Part shown: positions 1 to 10,259 of the stretch, piece by piece | How the letters are laid out: each line of letters opens with the position of its first letter | Position numbering within the stretch: position 1 is the first letter of the stretch | From: Linum tenue | Taxonomy: Eukaryota; Streptophyta; Magnoliopsida; Malpighiales; Linaceae | Direction: 5' to 3' | Assembly (NCBI GenBank): GCA_946122785.1 | Contig: CAMGYJ010000008.1 | Location: forward strand, 59,192,877 to 59,256,876 | DNA length: 64,000 nt | Position numbers and translations under genes: made by a program | The notes under the pieces: generated by a model | What the model was told of the DNA's origin: nothing | Database searches by the model: none | What the model saw: only the letters and a program-made list of their open reading frames with translations

Positions 1-503
1 TGCTAGAAGAAGAAGAGCAAGAAAGGGTGCAGAAAGATGTTGTGGGGGATGACGAAAGTGAAGCAGAAGGAGTTCTTGATCATTACCCAGGGTTGATACC
101 ACATGAAGAAGAAAGGGGGGTTGAAGAAGCAATTGGCGTCCAGGCTGAGGACGGAGTTGAGGTGGAAGAGGCCTGCACCGGCCATGAGTTACATTTGATA
201 TCTCCACCAAACTTGGAGGAACTACTTAGCAAGGACCCATTTGCAGTGTCTCTTTGCCAGACCAAGGCCACATCGACATCGGTCCCTCTTGGTGGACGTG
301 ATGGTGGCCAATCGATGCTGTCATATCTGGTTTGGGGCAATGAGACGAGAGAAGAGAAGAAGAGGTCTCGAGGGTGGAGACTTCATCTGCATCAAGTGCA
401 TGAGCCTTCATCACCTGCCACACCACATGCTCGTGACTTGAGACTCCACCTCATCGACGAGAACCTCAACTTCAAAGAGGTTCTGGGGTGGACCGAAACT
501 TAG
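1..503 (+). CDS. C-terminal part of the non-autonomous element ORF (copy A)
   Basis: The frame is open from the first full codon (base 3) to a TAG at 501-503. It starts in a Glu-rich stretch (LEEEEQERVQK) and continues through the block ACTGHELHLISPPNLEELL to the C-terminus NFKEVLGWTET. It differs from copy D by a handful of residues (for example DHYPG for DHFPG and RGWRL for RGRRL). I recognise no enzyme, zinc knuckle or protease motif. It is an acidic, probably partly coiled-coil protein of unknown function that occupies the place of gag-pol in a non-autonomous retroelement. Confidence 0.75.
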   Translation, partial: LEEEEQERVQKDVVGDDESEAEGVLDHYPGLIPHEEERGVEEAIGVQAEDGVEVEEACTGHELHLISPPNLEELLSKDPFAVSLCQTKATSTSVPLGGRDGGQSMLSYLVWGNETREEKKRSRGWRLHLHQVHEPSSPATPHARDLRLHLIDENLNFKEVLGWTET

Positions 504-841
504 GAGCCATCGTCCGGTTCACGACGTGAAAGAAGCGCTTGTTGGGAGGTAACCCAACCAGTCGGTTTGCATTTCTTTCTCTATTTCTCCTCGGTTGAGT
601 CAGTTTTGTTCTTTGATTTTAGAGTCAATAACTCAACCTTTGTGAGATTTTGTGGGGTGTTTGTGTTCCGACTACGCTCTCCTCCTAGAATGCACCGCCT
701 GCCCCATCCACCATCATTCACCCTTGATCTGGTAACTTCGTTCTACCCTCCTTATCTTTCCTCCATTGAGGACAATGTCGTGCTTAAGTGTGGGGGGGGT
801 GTTCGATTATGTATGCGGGTGAATGTTTGGCTGTTTGTGTG

Positions 842-889
842 CTTGGAGCCTAGTTCACTGTCCAAATTTTTAAATTTGAGGGCTCCAAG
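842..889 (+). other. Conserved 3' hairpin 1 (copy A)
   Basis: CTTGGAGCC at 842-850 pairs with GGCTCCAAG at 881-889. Inside lies a second stem formed by CAAATTT and AAATTTG. The same two-tier structure is found in copies D, B and I with changed inner-stem bases, so an RNA structure is likely. It sits just downstream of a purine-rich tract, at 787-798. Confidence 0.65.
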
Positions 890-1509
890 TACGTGTCTCC
901 ATGCAAATTGTCTGCTCAGGATGCTTTGAATTGACAGTCTCTGTAGTAATGTGCAACCTAGGGAGGTAGTGTAGCACTATGGAGGATGTTGAAGTATAAG
1001 ATTTATCCTATCTAGCTCTCTGCTGTGTCAGTTGATTTTGTGAATTAGTGGAGCTAAGACCGTTGAATTCATGTGGTAATGTGGACTCTGTTTGAATTGT
1101 GTTATGGACTCGTGTATTGAACAGGGTGCTCATGTGGGAAATGAAAAGCAGTTGGTCCTCCATGTCGAAATCATCAAAAATCTTAAACATGGGGTAAGCC
1201 CAACGTGTGTGGCACCGTTCATTGCACAAATTCGGGTTTTGGAGGAGATTTTAGTGATCCTTAGTGGGGTACTCCTACAAGGTGAAGCTAAGCTGTCTCT
1301 AGTACAAGTAAAACTTCCACCCGTTGAACGGTTTGCCTACTTGAGGATGTGTTTTTAAGGGCACGGATAGAGCTTCCGACCCCCCTTAATTTCATTGACC
1401 CTCCACACGAGTTGAGGGAAAAGAGTTAAAAGAAGTACTCTGGCGAGCGCCAGATGTACAGAAATTGCTCTTGCTCGACTAATAAGGCTCGACCGTGCAA
1501 AAGACGGCA

Positions 1510-1573
1510 GTTGGAACCCCACCAAATGAAAGAAAAAAAAATGTAAATGAAAGTGAGAAAAAGGGGTTCCAAC
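1510..1573 (+). other. Conserved 3' hairpin 2 with A-rich loop (copy A)
   Basis: GTTGGAACCCC (1510-1520) pairs perfectly with GGGGTTCCAAC (1563-1573), closing a 42-nt loop made almost only of A and G. Equivalent stems close A-rich loops in copies D, F and I. In I the stem sequence is entirely different but still pairs. Confidence 0.65.
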
Positions 1574-1864
1574 GGTGAAATGAAGTAAAAGAGCACCCCG
1601 GTACAACGAGTCCTTGGTTGTGAATGGTGTGAGTCCCTTTATCCATGAACTGGCTGTCTTACTTCCACTTCTTCTCATGATCCTGGCTTGAGTCTAGTAC
1701 TCGCATTGAGAGAGATAGGGGACGTCTTAGAAGACCAGTTGACCTCGTAAGCTGCTATATGATCTAGGAAATCCTCTACCGACGATCGGGGTTGTTTGTT
1801 TCTACAGAGGTCTGGAGAGCTGCATTGGTTTGAGTCAGGTTTGCTTGGGGACAAGCAAACAGTT

Positions 1865-1879
1865 AAGTGTGGGGGGATT
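1865..1879 (+). promoter_or_regulatory. Polypurine tract of copy A
   Basis: AAGTGTGGGGGGATT lies immediately 5' of the LTR terminus, the position where plus-strand DNA synthesis starts in LTR retrotransposons. It follows GGGGACAAGCAAAC, a block shared with copies D, F and I. Confidence 0.8.
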
Positions 1880-3301
1880 TGATGACTCGATATTTGCACA
1901 TGTTTTCCCCTTTGTTTCTTGATCGTTTAAGCTTGCATTATCACTTCTTTGGCCTATTTTACGATAGGTTGTGTTCCTTTGTCACATTTCAGGGCCTAGC
2001 ACATAAAGTGAAGCATAGGCGCAAGTTTCAAGTCAATCAGAGATCAATTGGCGATTAGGGAGAAGAAACTCGGGCATGACCTGAAGAATAATGGATTTCT
2101 GCCTCACTTTATGGACAAATAATCAGGCAAGCTTGTTATGAAAAGAAAGAGGATGAGACTACGAGCGTCTGGGTTCAAACGGCGACTGATTTGGAGTCCG
2201 GACGAGGGAGAAACGAAGCTTTGAACAGGAGCGGAGGAAGAATTACGGGCAGGAGAATTACGACCGTAATTTGTCCTCCCATGCCCGTATTTTCACTGCC
2301 GAGAGGAGCTTTGGGTGCGCTGAAACTTAACCAAAACGCGTGTTTTGGGCAAAATACGGGCATGGAAGAATTACGACCGTAATTTAGCCCGTAATTCGCC
2401 CAGAATCGGGTTTTTGAGGCAGATTCGAGTCAAAGGAAAGGGAGAGCTGGGTTTTGGTTCCCAAACACCCAAGGGACGAACCCTAGAGAGAGAGAGCGAC
2501 TTGGGAACATTCTTGGAGCTATTTTGGAGGATTTCTTCGCCATTGGAGCTCGGGAATCAAGCTTGGAGATGGAGATTGAAGATCTAGATCAGATTTCTGC
2601 AGTCTCTCTCTTCTCTATGGAGTAACTTCCCTTCACTTAGGTTTTGAGGAACCCTAGTTCCATGTGTTAGGATCTTTCTTGTATGAAGTTTTGGATGCTA
2701 TATTGTTTGATTATAATTGATTGAGGCATGATTTATTGAGTCAATTGAATCTTGATCAAATTCTCTTGATTTCTGCTTTAACCTATGATAGATAGAATCT
2801 GATTAGGTTAAGAGAGCTTCCTTGATTGATAGTGCTGAATTGGTTGTGCGAGAGTCAATCAATTGACTGCTTTTTACTGGAATTCATTCCAGTAGTGGAG
2901 TTCTGTGTTTATAGCCTCAGCTTTCTATCCTGGTGAAGACTAGTCGTCTGCCGGGTAGTTGGACTGAGAGGGCTTGGTCAGCTTAAGAGATTCCAAGCTA
3001 ATTTAGGATCTTCCGCAGTTTAATCAACAGTAGATCAACCAAAGGTAATTGCAACTTGGACCTAATTGAGGAGCTAGGGGGAATCATACCTAAGTGAGTT
3101 CCCAACTTGTAATTAGTAGAGTAGTAAGTAGAGTAGTTTATAAATCAATCCTTAATCTAGTTTGCTAGATAATGAACTGAAGCTGAGTAATAGTAACTCT
3201 AGAGACCCGTGGATTCGATATTTATTACTTGTGCCACTATACTGCAGTCCCTTTCATTGGTTACACTTGGCCATTGTTAGGTGTTGTGTTTTAGCGAGTC
3301 A
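1880..3301 (+). repeat. 3' LTR of copy A
   Basis: This 1422-bp LTR begins TGATGACTCG and ends GCGAGTCA, giving inverted TGACTCG/CGAGTCA termini. Flanks of its U3 match the copy D LTR closely, but the palindrome cluster at 2241-2403 is of a different sequence type (ATTACG-AC-CGTAAT units). After the conserved GAGGAACCCTAG its second half resembles the LTRs of copies B and H more than D, so it is mosaic. The next base (3302) belongs to another element. Confidence 0.9.
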
Positions 3302-4506
3302 GCCAACATCTCCTTCTCTGTGGTGGTGTAGTTCCTTTGAGCATCATTCAAAGTTCTGCTGGCGTAGTAAATTGGATGGAACCTCTTCTCTTTTGTTTTT
3401 CCCAACACAGCGCCAACTGCATAATCATTGGCATCACACATGAGCTCAAATGGTAGGTTCCAATATGGAGCCATAAGGATGGGAGAGTTGGTGAGTTTTT
3501 CCTTCAAGAACTCAGATGCTAGAAGACATTTCTCATCAAATGAGAAAACTGCATCCTTTTCCAGAAGCTTGGTCAAAGGTTGACTAATCTTGGAGAAATC
3601 TTTGATGAAGCGTCTGTAGAATCCCGCATGGCCCAGGAAACTACGTATTGCTTTTACTGAAGATGGTGGTGGAAGAGCAGCAATTGCCTCGATCTTTGCA
3701 TGATCAACTTCGATGCCTTTGTTTGAGATCTTGTGGCCAAGAACAATTCCCTCTTTCACCATGAAGTGACACTTCTCCCAGTTTAATGCAAGATGTGTCT
3801 CTTCGCATCGAATAAGCACCTTCTCCAGATTTGATAGACAATGATGAAAGGAATCTCCATAGACAGAGAAGTCATCCATGAAGACCTCTACAGCATCCTC
3901 AACTAGATTCCCGAAGATTGCTGTCATGCACCTTTGTAATGTGGCAGGTGCATTGCATAACCCGAAAGGGATACGTCTATAAGCAAAAGTAGCATATGGA
4001 CATGTGAAAGTGGTTTTCTCCTGATCTGCTGGATCTATCGGAATCTGAAAGTATCCGGACATGCCATCCAAGAAACAATAGAATTCATGGCCCGCCAACC
4101 TCTCCAACGTCTGATCAATGAAGGGGAGAGGAAAATGATCCTTCCGAGTGGCATCATTCAAACGTCTATAGTCGATGCAAACGCGCCAACCAGTGATTGT
4201 TCGGGTTGGGATGAGTTATCCCTTGTTATTGGGAACGACAGTCATGCCTCCTTTCTTCGGAACTACTTGTACTGGGCTGACCCAAGCGCTGTCAGAGATT
4301 GGATAGATTATCCTGGCATCATGAAGCTTTAGGACTTCCTTCTTTACCACTTCTCTCATGTTTGGATTTAGGCGACGTTGTGGTTGTACCACTGGCTTGT
4401 ATTCGTCCTCCTTAAGAATTTTATGGGTGCAGAAGGATGGACTTATGCCTTGGATGTCTGTGATCTTCCAAGCAATGGCTTTTATGTGTTTTTTCAGTAG
4501 GGCCAC
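3302..4506 (-). pseudogene. Athila reverse transcriptase and start of RNase H (broken)
   Basis: Ty3/gypsy reverse transcriptase copies element RNA into DNA. The frame reads from 4506 down to 3302 with one in-frame TAA (4216-4218) where a Glu codon is expected, just before the block TRTITGWRVCIDYRRLNDAT. Visible motifs are the polymerase catalytic box FMDD, the FGLCNAPAT box, and the RNase H start FELMCDANDYAVGAVLG. The gene stops in TTEKEMLA because copy A is inserted there. It is out of frame with the protease upstream, through a small deletion near 4506-4530. It cannot produce a full enzyme. Confidence 0.9.
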
Positions 4507-6956
4507 TAGTTGTTCCTTCTGCTAAGGAAGACATACTCCAAATGTTCTGGTAAAGCTTTTAGCTCCAAGGTTGGTGGTTCATCATAGGAATTTTTCAAGA
4601 GAGGAACTTTAGGGATCTCAACCACCTCCTCCAGTAGTTCTTCCTCAGAAAAATTATATTCTTCTTTAGTAACTTCTTGTTGTTTCTCAAATTGCTCAGA
4701 ATCTTCCCCTTCTTCTTCAAGATTTGTAATTGAGAATACTTCATAATTGTCTTCCTCCGGGAATATGGTGATGCATGAAACAGATGCCATTTCAATTTCA
4801 TCATCAATTGAGTTGAGGTCATCATGAACATGAGCATATCTCATTCCATCGTTTAGTCTGAAGGTGGCACTGGCATCTCCAACTCGTAGAGTGAGCCTCC
4901 CATCATGAACATCCACTATAGCTCTGGCTGTTGCTAAGAAGGGACGACCAAGGATTAGCGAAACGTCAGTCTCATCGGTATCCATGATCACAAAATCTGC
5001 TGGGAAGACAAATGGTCCTGCCTTCACGAGCACATCTTCCAAGATGCCGCGGGGGTGGCGCGTGGATTTGTCTGCTAGCTGGATAGTCATCTTGGTCGGA
5101 GTGAGCTCGCCTAGCCCAAGTTGTTGATAGAGGCAAAATGGCATAACATTATTGCTTGCCCCAAGGTCGGCCAAACTTCTTTCCACTTCCAGTTTCCCGA
5201 TGATGCATGGTAGAGTGAAACTTCCTGGATCTTTAAGTTTTTCTGGTAGACTCTTGTTGAGGATTACGGCAGAGCATTCTTCATTAAGGACAACCGAAGC
5301 CACATCTCCCAATTTTCTCTTGTGTGTGAGAATCTCCTTCATAAATTTGGCATATTGAGGCATCTTGGAGATGACTTCAATGAAGGGGATGTTGACATGC
5401 ACCTTACCCAAAAGATCCAGAAATTTTTGGTAAGCTGCATCTCTAAGCTCCGTGTTCAATCTGGCAGGATAGGGAGCTTTTGGTTGGTATGGTGGTAGAG
5501 TTGGCACACATGAGGGATTTAGCTCGATCTTCTCATTCTGCAGGTCGGCTTCCATAATGACTTTTTTGGCTGACTTTTTTGGCGAATGTGGACTTGGTTT
5601 GGTGATCTTCGTGGGTATGGGCTCGGTTTCCTTCCCACTTCGAAGGGTTATAACCTTTAGTTGCTCCTTCGGATTATTCTCCGTGTTGCTGGGAAGAGTG
5701 CCAGGGGGTCTTTCACTCAACATCTTGGCCATATTGATCATTTGTAATTCAATGTTGGAGATGGATGCTTGTTGTCCCAACATGAGCTTCTCGAGCCTAT
5801 CAACTCTGCTCATATCTTCAATTTGGTTGTTAGAGGCTCCACTAGTTTGACCCTGATATTGAGGTCGTGCTTGATAGCCTGGTGGGCCTTGATTTTGTGG
5901 CCTTCTATCGAAATTCTTGTTGGGATTATAGTAAGTGGGTTGGGGCCGCTGATTCGGATATGGTTGTTGTGGAGGATTTTGCCCAAAGTGTGGACGAATA
6001 ACTGCAGCAGGTGCTTCGCCTGGGTGTTGATAGTTGTTGTTGTTGTTGAGGCGATTGTTGTTGTTGAATGATCCTCCTTGACGATTTTGTGGGTACCCCT
6101 GTCCCACGTAGTCAACCTTTTCTTTGCGAGATCGACCAAAGTTGCGACAGTCTATACTGTTGTGATCTTTTCCATCACACCAATCACACTCAAAGATTTC
6201 AGCTACTGGTGGTGAGATTGTGGAAGTCTTCAACTCAAAAAGTTGTTGGGTGATTGCCTCCATCTGTAGCATCATAGCTGTCTGAAAGTTAGATGACTCT
6301 TGGACATTATTTATAGAAACTGGGCGAGGAGCAGTTCTTCTTGCCCAATTTCTTGTCTTGGCTGCTATATCCGCATAATGTGTCATGGCTGCATCAGCTG
6401 TTAGTTGAGTAATATCACCATCTGCTGCTTGGTTGATGAGGATTGTTGTGGCATCATCTAGAACTTTTCCGAAGATGTCGGCAAGCTGCTCTTGTCCGAA
6501 CCCATGGTGAGGGCATGAACGAAGTAATCCTTGGAATCGTCTCCAGGCATCATATAGTGGTTCTCCACTTCGTTGGCGAAAGTGAGATATTCTTTCCTTG
6601 ATTTCGTCTGTCTTCCATGGAGGAAAGTATTCTTCCACGAAAGCTTGTGCTAGATCGTCCCAGGTGGTGAAGGTTCCTGGTGCTTGAGAGTCAAGCCATG
6701 ACTTAGCTCTTCCTCTAAGTGAGAAAGGAAAAAGTCATAGCCTGATAGCATCTGCTGTGACTCCTTGGTGTTGGACGGAGTCGCAAATTTCCAGAAAGAC
6801 TTGTACATGATGGACGGGGTTGTCATCGTCCTTTCCTTCGAACTGACCGGCGTTCTGCACCATCTGGATTGAGCCAATTTCGATTCCATGCATACGTAGG
6901 TTCGTGGTGGAGTGTATAAGCATTGAACTTGGTTGCATGGGGTGCAAATTTGTCAA
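4507..6956 (-). pseudogene. Athila gag and aspartic protease (broken)
   Basis: Gag packages the element RNA, and the protease processes Gag-Pol. The frame from 6956 contains the gag core (NPVHHVQVFLEICD, then after a stop LFPFSLRGRAKSWLD and DAWRRFQGLLRSCPHHGF). Next come a CX2CX4HX4C zinc knuckle (CDWCDGKDHNSIDC) and the Athila protease with DLGASNNVMP and ILGRPFLATA. The single interior stop is TGA at 6735-6737 in RL*LFPF, where CGA (Arg) is expected. This is the product of deamination of a methylated CpG. Another TGA lies further upstream of gag. Downstream the frame ends at VFLSRRNN before the RT. Confidence 0.9.
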
Positions 6957-7110
6957 TTTTGAGTACTCATCTCGAACTCACAATCCCATCTTTAATGTTG
7001 GTTCATCATTTCTCCTTTTCAATCATGATTTGAGACGAGTTTACCCTTTTCTTTCCTACATGTCTCTGAATATCCTGAAACATCAAAACACACAAAACCA
7101 AACGTAAAAC

Positions 7111-7498
7111 TGGAAAACAACTGAACTTATTTTGTGTTACAAGCCAATTGGATACTTAAATGTGGGAATAAATATGTATATTTCTAGGTGTATCAAGTTC
7201 ACTATTTGTTATTTTTATGTTTTAGTCATTATATAACTTACGGATTGATGCACTAACAAAAGATAATTCCCGGGTAATGATAATGTATGATATATTAGGT
7301 AACACGGTTAACCAGTTAACCAAACCGATTAAGCTTTAGTTTGGTTAATTTGGTTGTTATATTAGTTTCGTTGGTTTGGTTATGATATTGCTTTTCATGG
7401 TTAATAAAATTTACGCTTAATTGGTTTGGTAATCACCACGATAACTATTTGAATACCCCTAATGCCTGTTGGGAGTATATATATATTTTTGGTGAAGG
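7111..7498. other. AT-rich spacer with degenerate TTGGTTTGGTT repeats
   Basis: No coding sequence is visible. About 7300-7440 contains a run of imperfect AACC/GGTT and TTGGTTTGGTT words. This kind of low-complexity sequence is frequent in plant intergenic DNA and some DNA transposons. No terminal inverted repeats or target duplication could be defined. Confidence 0.4.
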
Positions 7499-7831
7499 GT
7501 GTTGGAACATTTGGTGGCTCTTTTTTGGCGCATTTGGAAATTGCGCAATGGTGTTTTCTTTGATTTAGTTCAGTATCGGCCTGCTTCTCTTGGCTTACAA
7601 TTTTCTTTGCAAGTGACTGATGGATTGATAATCCTCGGGAAATTAGTCTGCACCCGGCGGAGTTATTATGCAAGAAGTTCATCGTTACGTTCCTCCTTTG
7701 AGCATTTTGACTGTGTCTTTGTGGGTCATAATAGAAACAGGGTTGCCCATCTTATGGCAAGGAAAGCCCTTTCATTGAGGCCACAATTGTTCGTGGGTTT
7801 CGATTTTGTTGCGTTGCTTTGGTCGCTTTGA
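7499..7831 (+). pseudogene. LINE (non-LTR) RNase H-end remnant
   Basis: An open stretch of 110 codons starts with ALFWRIWKLRNGVFFD, which resembles the W-x-IW-K-x-RN segment preceding the RNase H domain at the C-terminus of plant LINE pol. It ends with FVGHNRNRVAHLMARKAL, which resembles the end of that domain. The catalytic middle of RNase H is absent, so this is a deleted scrap. It could instead be a domesticated RVT_3-type fragment. Confidence is moderate because only short motifs match. Confidence 0.45.
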
Positions 7832-8315
7832 TTCTTCAGACTTTATAACTTTTGTTTCTCGGTAACACGAGTTATCTAATGGCAAAAGAACTGTTAAATC
7901 GACCAGCCTCACTCTCACCGTAAACGCTATTACGGCCGACACCTTGTTCTCTCCTTCATTCTAATCTCTTCGTCTCCAACAATCGTGCACATGATCTCTA
8001 AACGCTAGCTTCCAAATCACCTTTCTCAACTCCTTCCTGCTCTTCCCCTCAATGGTTAGCGGATGGAGAGGAACAACAAGCCATGGGATAACACCGTGTC
8101 GGAGAAGGAGAACGAGGCGCCAACAATACCCAATGTAAATTTGGTTTCTCCAACTACTGCCGTTCGGATTCTCCAACTGTCGTCGTCCGGATTCTTCAAC
8201 TGCTGCCATTCGGATTCTCCCACTGCTTGCCTTTTCTATTTCCGTCTAGTATCTTCGTTGAGGAAGTTTATTGATTTCGATGGAGGTCTTCGTTTTTTGC
8301 ATGTGGTTGTTATGA
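7832..8315. other. Unassigned flank left of element B
   Basis: I see no gene. A 144-codon plus-strand ORF (8063-8497) crosses the minisatellite and enters the element B LTR, so it is unlikely to be a real gene. The sequence should be the insertion target of element B together with 27767 onward, but no target duplication is visible. Confidence 0.4.
8143..8234 (+). repeat. 23-bp minisatellite, four units
   Basis: Four consecutive 23-bp units begin GGTTTCTCCAAC, GGATTCTCCAAC, GGATTCTTCAAC and GGATTCTCCCAC. Each ends in a variant of the theme TGCCGTTC. The period is not a multiple of three, which argues against selection on an encoded protein. Confidence 0.7.
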
Positions 8316-9508
8316 TGATAACGCAATATTTACACATGTTTACACCCTCATTTCTTGATCATTTTGGCTTGATTTGTGTTCTCCTTTGCCTATCTTGTTC
8401 TAGGTTTTTTTCTTTTGTCATATTTCAGGTCCTAGAAAGTAAAAGACGCATAGGTGCAAGTTTCGGGTCAATCGAGTGTCATTTGGCCACTCGATAGTTG
8501 AGCTGAGGAAAAAACACGGGCCGGAGAAACACATTCATGTTTTTCCCTCCTGTGATAGTGTTTTTAGTACCGAGAAGAAACACGACCATGTTTATGCCCT
8601 CTGCTCGGGTATAAGTTCGTTTCTGTGATTTTTTAGGGGAGAGCTGGGTTTTGGTTGCCAAACACCCAAGAGACGTAACCTAGAGAGAGCGACTTGGGAA
8701 CATTATTTGAGTTATTTTGGAGGATTTATTCACCATTGGATGTCAAGTATCAAGCTTGGAGATGGATATTGAAAATCTAGATTAGATTCCTACATTCTCT
8801 CTCTTCTCTATGGAGTAACTTCTCTTCACTTATGTTTTGAGGAATCCTAGTTCCATGTGTTAGGATCTTTCTTATATATACCTTTGGATGTTATACTGAT
8901 TTGTTTTGGTTTCAATTGAGGCATGATTATTTGAGCCAATTGAGTCTTGATCACATTCTCTTGATTTCTGATTTAATGTAGGATAGATAGAATCTAATTG
9001 GGTCAAGAGAGCTCTTCAATTGGAAGTAGTAGAATGGCTGCGCGAGAGTCAATCTATTCACTGCTCGGTATTGGGATGGATTCCACTAGTAGAGATCTTT
9101 TTGTATTGCCTTAGCATTTTATGCCGGTGGAGGTGAGTCGCCTTTCCGAGTACTTTGTCTCAGAGTGCTTGGTCAACTTAAGAGATTCAAAGCTATTATC
9201 GGATCTTCTGCAGTATAATCATTAGTAAAACAACAAAAGGGAATTAAAAAAATTGGACCTAATTCACGATCTAGGGGGAATCATACCTAAGTGAATTTCC
9301 AACCTATGATCAATTAACTTTAACTGGAGTTTGATAGATTAGTTACCGTTCTAATATCTTAATCTGGTTTGCTAGATAATGAACCGAAGATGAGTAATAG
9401 TAACTCTAGAGACTCGTGGATTCGATATTTATTACTTGTACCACTATAATGCAGTCCCTTTCATTGGCTACACTTAGCCATTGTTAGGAGTTGCGTTTTA
9501 ACGAGTCA
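8316..9508 (+). repeat. 5' LTR of element B
   Basis: This 1193-bp LTR begins TGATAACGCAATATTTACACATG and ends AACGAGTCA. It shares the family landmarks: ACATGTTT near the start, TTTCAGGTCCTAG, a palindrome-bearing section (about 8510-8610), CTATGGAGTAACTTC and GAGGAATCCTAG, and the terminal block with CTCTAGAGAC(C/T)CGTGGATTCG. Confidence 0.85.
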
Positions 9509-9514
9509 AGTTTT

Positions 9515-9532
9515 TGGCACCGTTGTAGGGTA
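9515..9532 (+). promoter_or_regulatory. Decayed tRNA-Asp primer binding site of element B
   Basis: TGGCACCGTTGTAGGGTA lies six bases after the LTR end, matching the intact site of copy D (TGGCGCCGTTGCCGGGGA) with four substitutions. Several of these are C-to-T or G-to-A changes. Confidence 0.75.
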
Positions 9533-9644
9533 ATTTCTAGATTATTAGGAAATGCCTAAGTTTGTTACTTTAGCGTTTTTCTTTTCTTTTCCACCCTTGC
9601 TTTGCACTTGGTTGGTTTTTTTTTTGTTGGTGCAGCTCTGAAAC

Positions 9645-10259
9645 ATGGATCCTCATGGATTCTCCAACAATTGGGGTATCCACAACCACCCGAGTGGTAT
9701 TACCCCAAGACTTCCTAGAGCAATCAAGGAGGAGAAGACTATAGATTCGGGTTTCAGTACAAAACCCCTACTATGTAAAAAAACCAGACCTATGGGCATT
9801 TAAAGAATAATATTCTTATCTAGAAGAACTCATCCCACAACAAGATGGGCCATCGAAGCTGGAGTTCGCCATGACGGCCTTCACGGGTCATTCTGCAAAG
9901 CCATGCTACACAGTATAGCCCAATCCGAACAGTCAATTGAAGCTTCTTGTGGAGAAAATTTATCGGGATACCGAGAGATCCTTATCCAAGATGGAGCTCC
10001 TAATCCAACCCATTGCCCCTCTAGTTACTCTTCCTGATCGTTTCTTTCTCCTTTAAATGGAGGAGGTTATCTCGAGGTCAGCAAAGCAAACAAAGTAGTT
10101 TGAGCCAGTTTGTGCACAGCTTGCTCAAGATCGCCTTTCTGCTTCCATACAAAATAAGAGGAGGATAAAGGAGGCTACGAGGACATTGTGGAGCAGATGG
10201 AAGTTGTTACGGAGTGCTCCCGTGATGATCATGATTAGAAATGTCATTTTGTAGCTGAC
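9645..10259 (+). pseudogene. N-terminal half of element B ORF, broken
   Basis: The first codons (ATGGATCCTCATGGATTCTCC) match the MDPHGFSN start of the copy D ORF, and homology can be followed to the site where D inserted (10259). Stops and small indels interrupt the frame several times, for example just after the YNPQYYV-like region and near the coiled-coil start. The C-terminal half resumes at 15890. It is non-functional and useful mainly as the ancestral outgroup to copies A and D. Confidence 0.8.

Larger units (their letters stand above)
1..3301 (+). mobile_element. Non-autonomous Athila-like LTR retrotransposon, copy A (3' part)
   Basis: The window opens inside this element. Visible parts, in order, are the end of its single ORF, about 1.4 kb of 3' noncoding sequence with two hairpins, a polypurine tract and the 3' LTR. 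The ORF is nearly identical to residues 247-404 of the complete copy D, which fixes its identity. The LTR ends at 3301 directly against a minus-strand Athila reverse transcriptase, so copy A inserted into that older element. The 5' half and the left target duplication lie outside the window. Confidence 0.9.
3302..7110 (-). mobile_element. Decayed Athila-type Ty3/gypsy retrotransposon (gag-pro-RT part)
   Basis: On the minus strand, gag, protease and reverse transcriptase follow each other in Athila order. The left end is cut in the RNase H region by copy A, exactly after the codons for TTEKEMLA. The right end fades out upstream of gag near 7110 with no LTR that I can recognise. Decay consists mostly of isolated stop codons and one frame break, so the fragment is old but still easy to read. 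Confidence 0.85.

Noticed and set aside
8063..8497. 144-codon plus-strand ORF as a host gene exon
   Set aside because: It runs through a 23-bp minisatellite and across the start of the element B LTR. No domain is recognisable.
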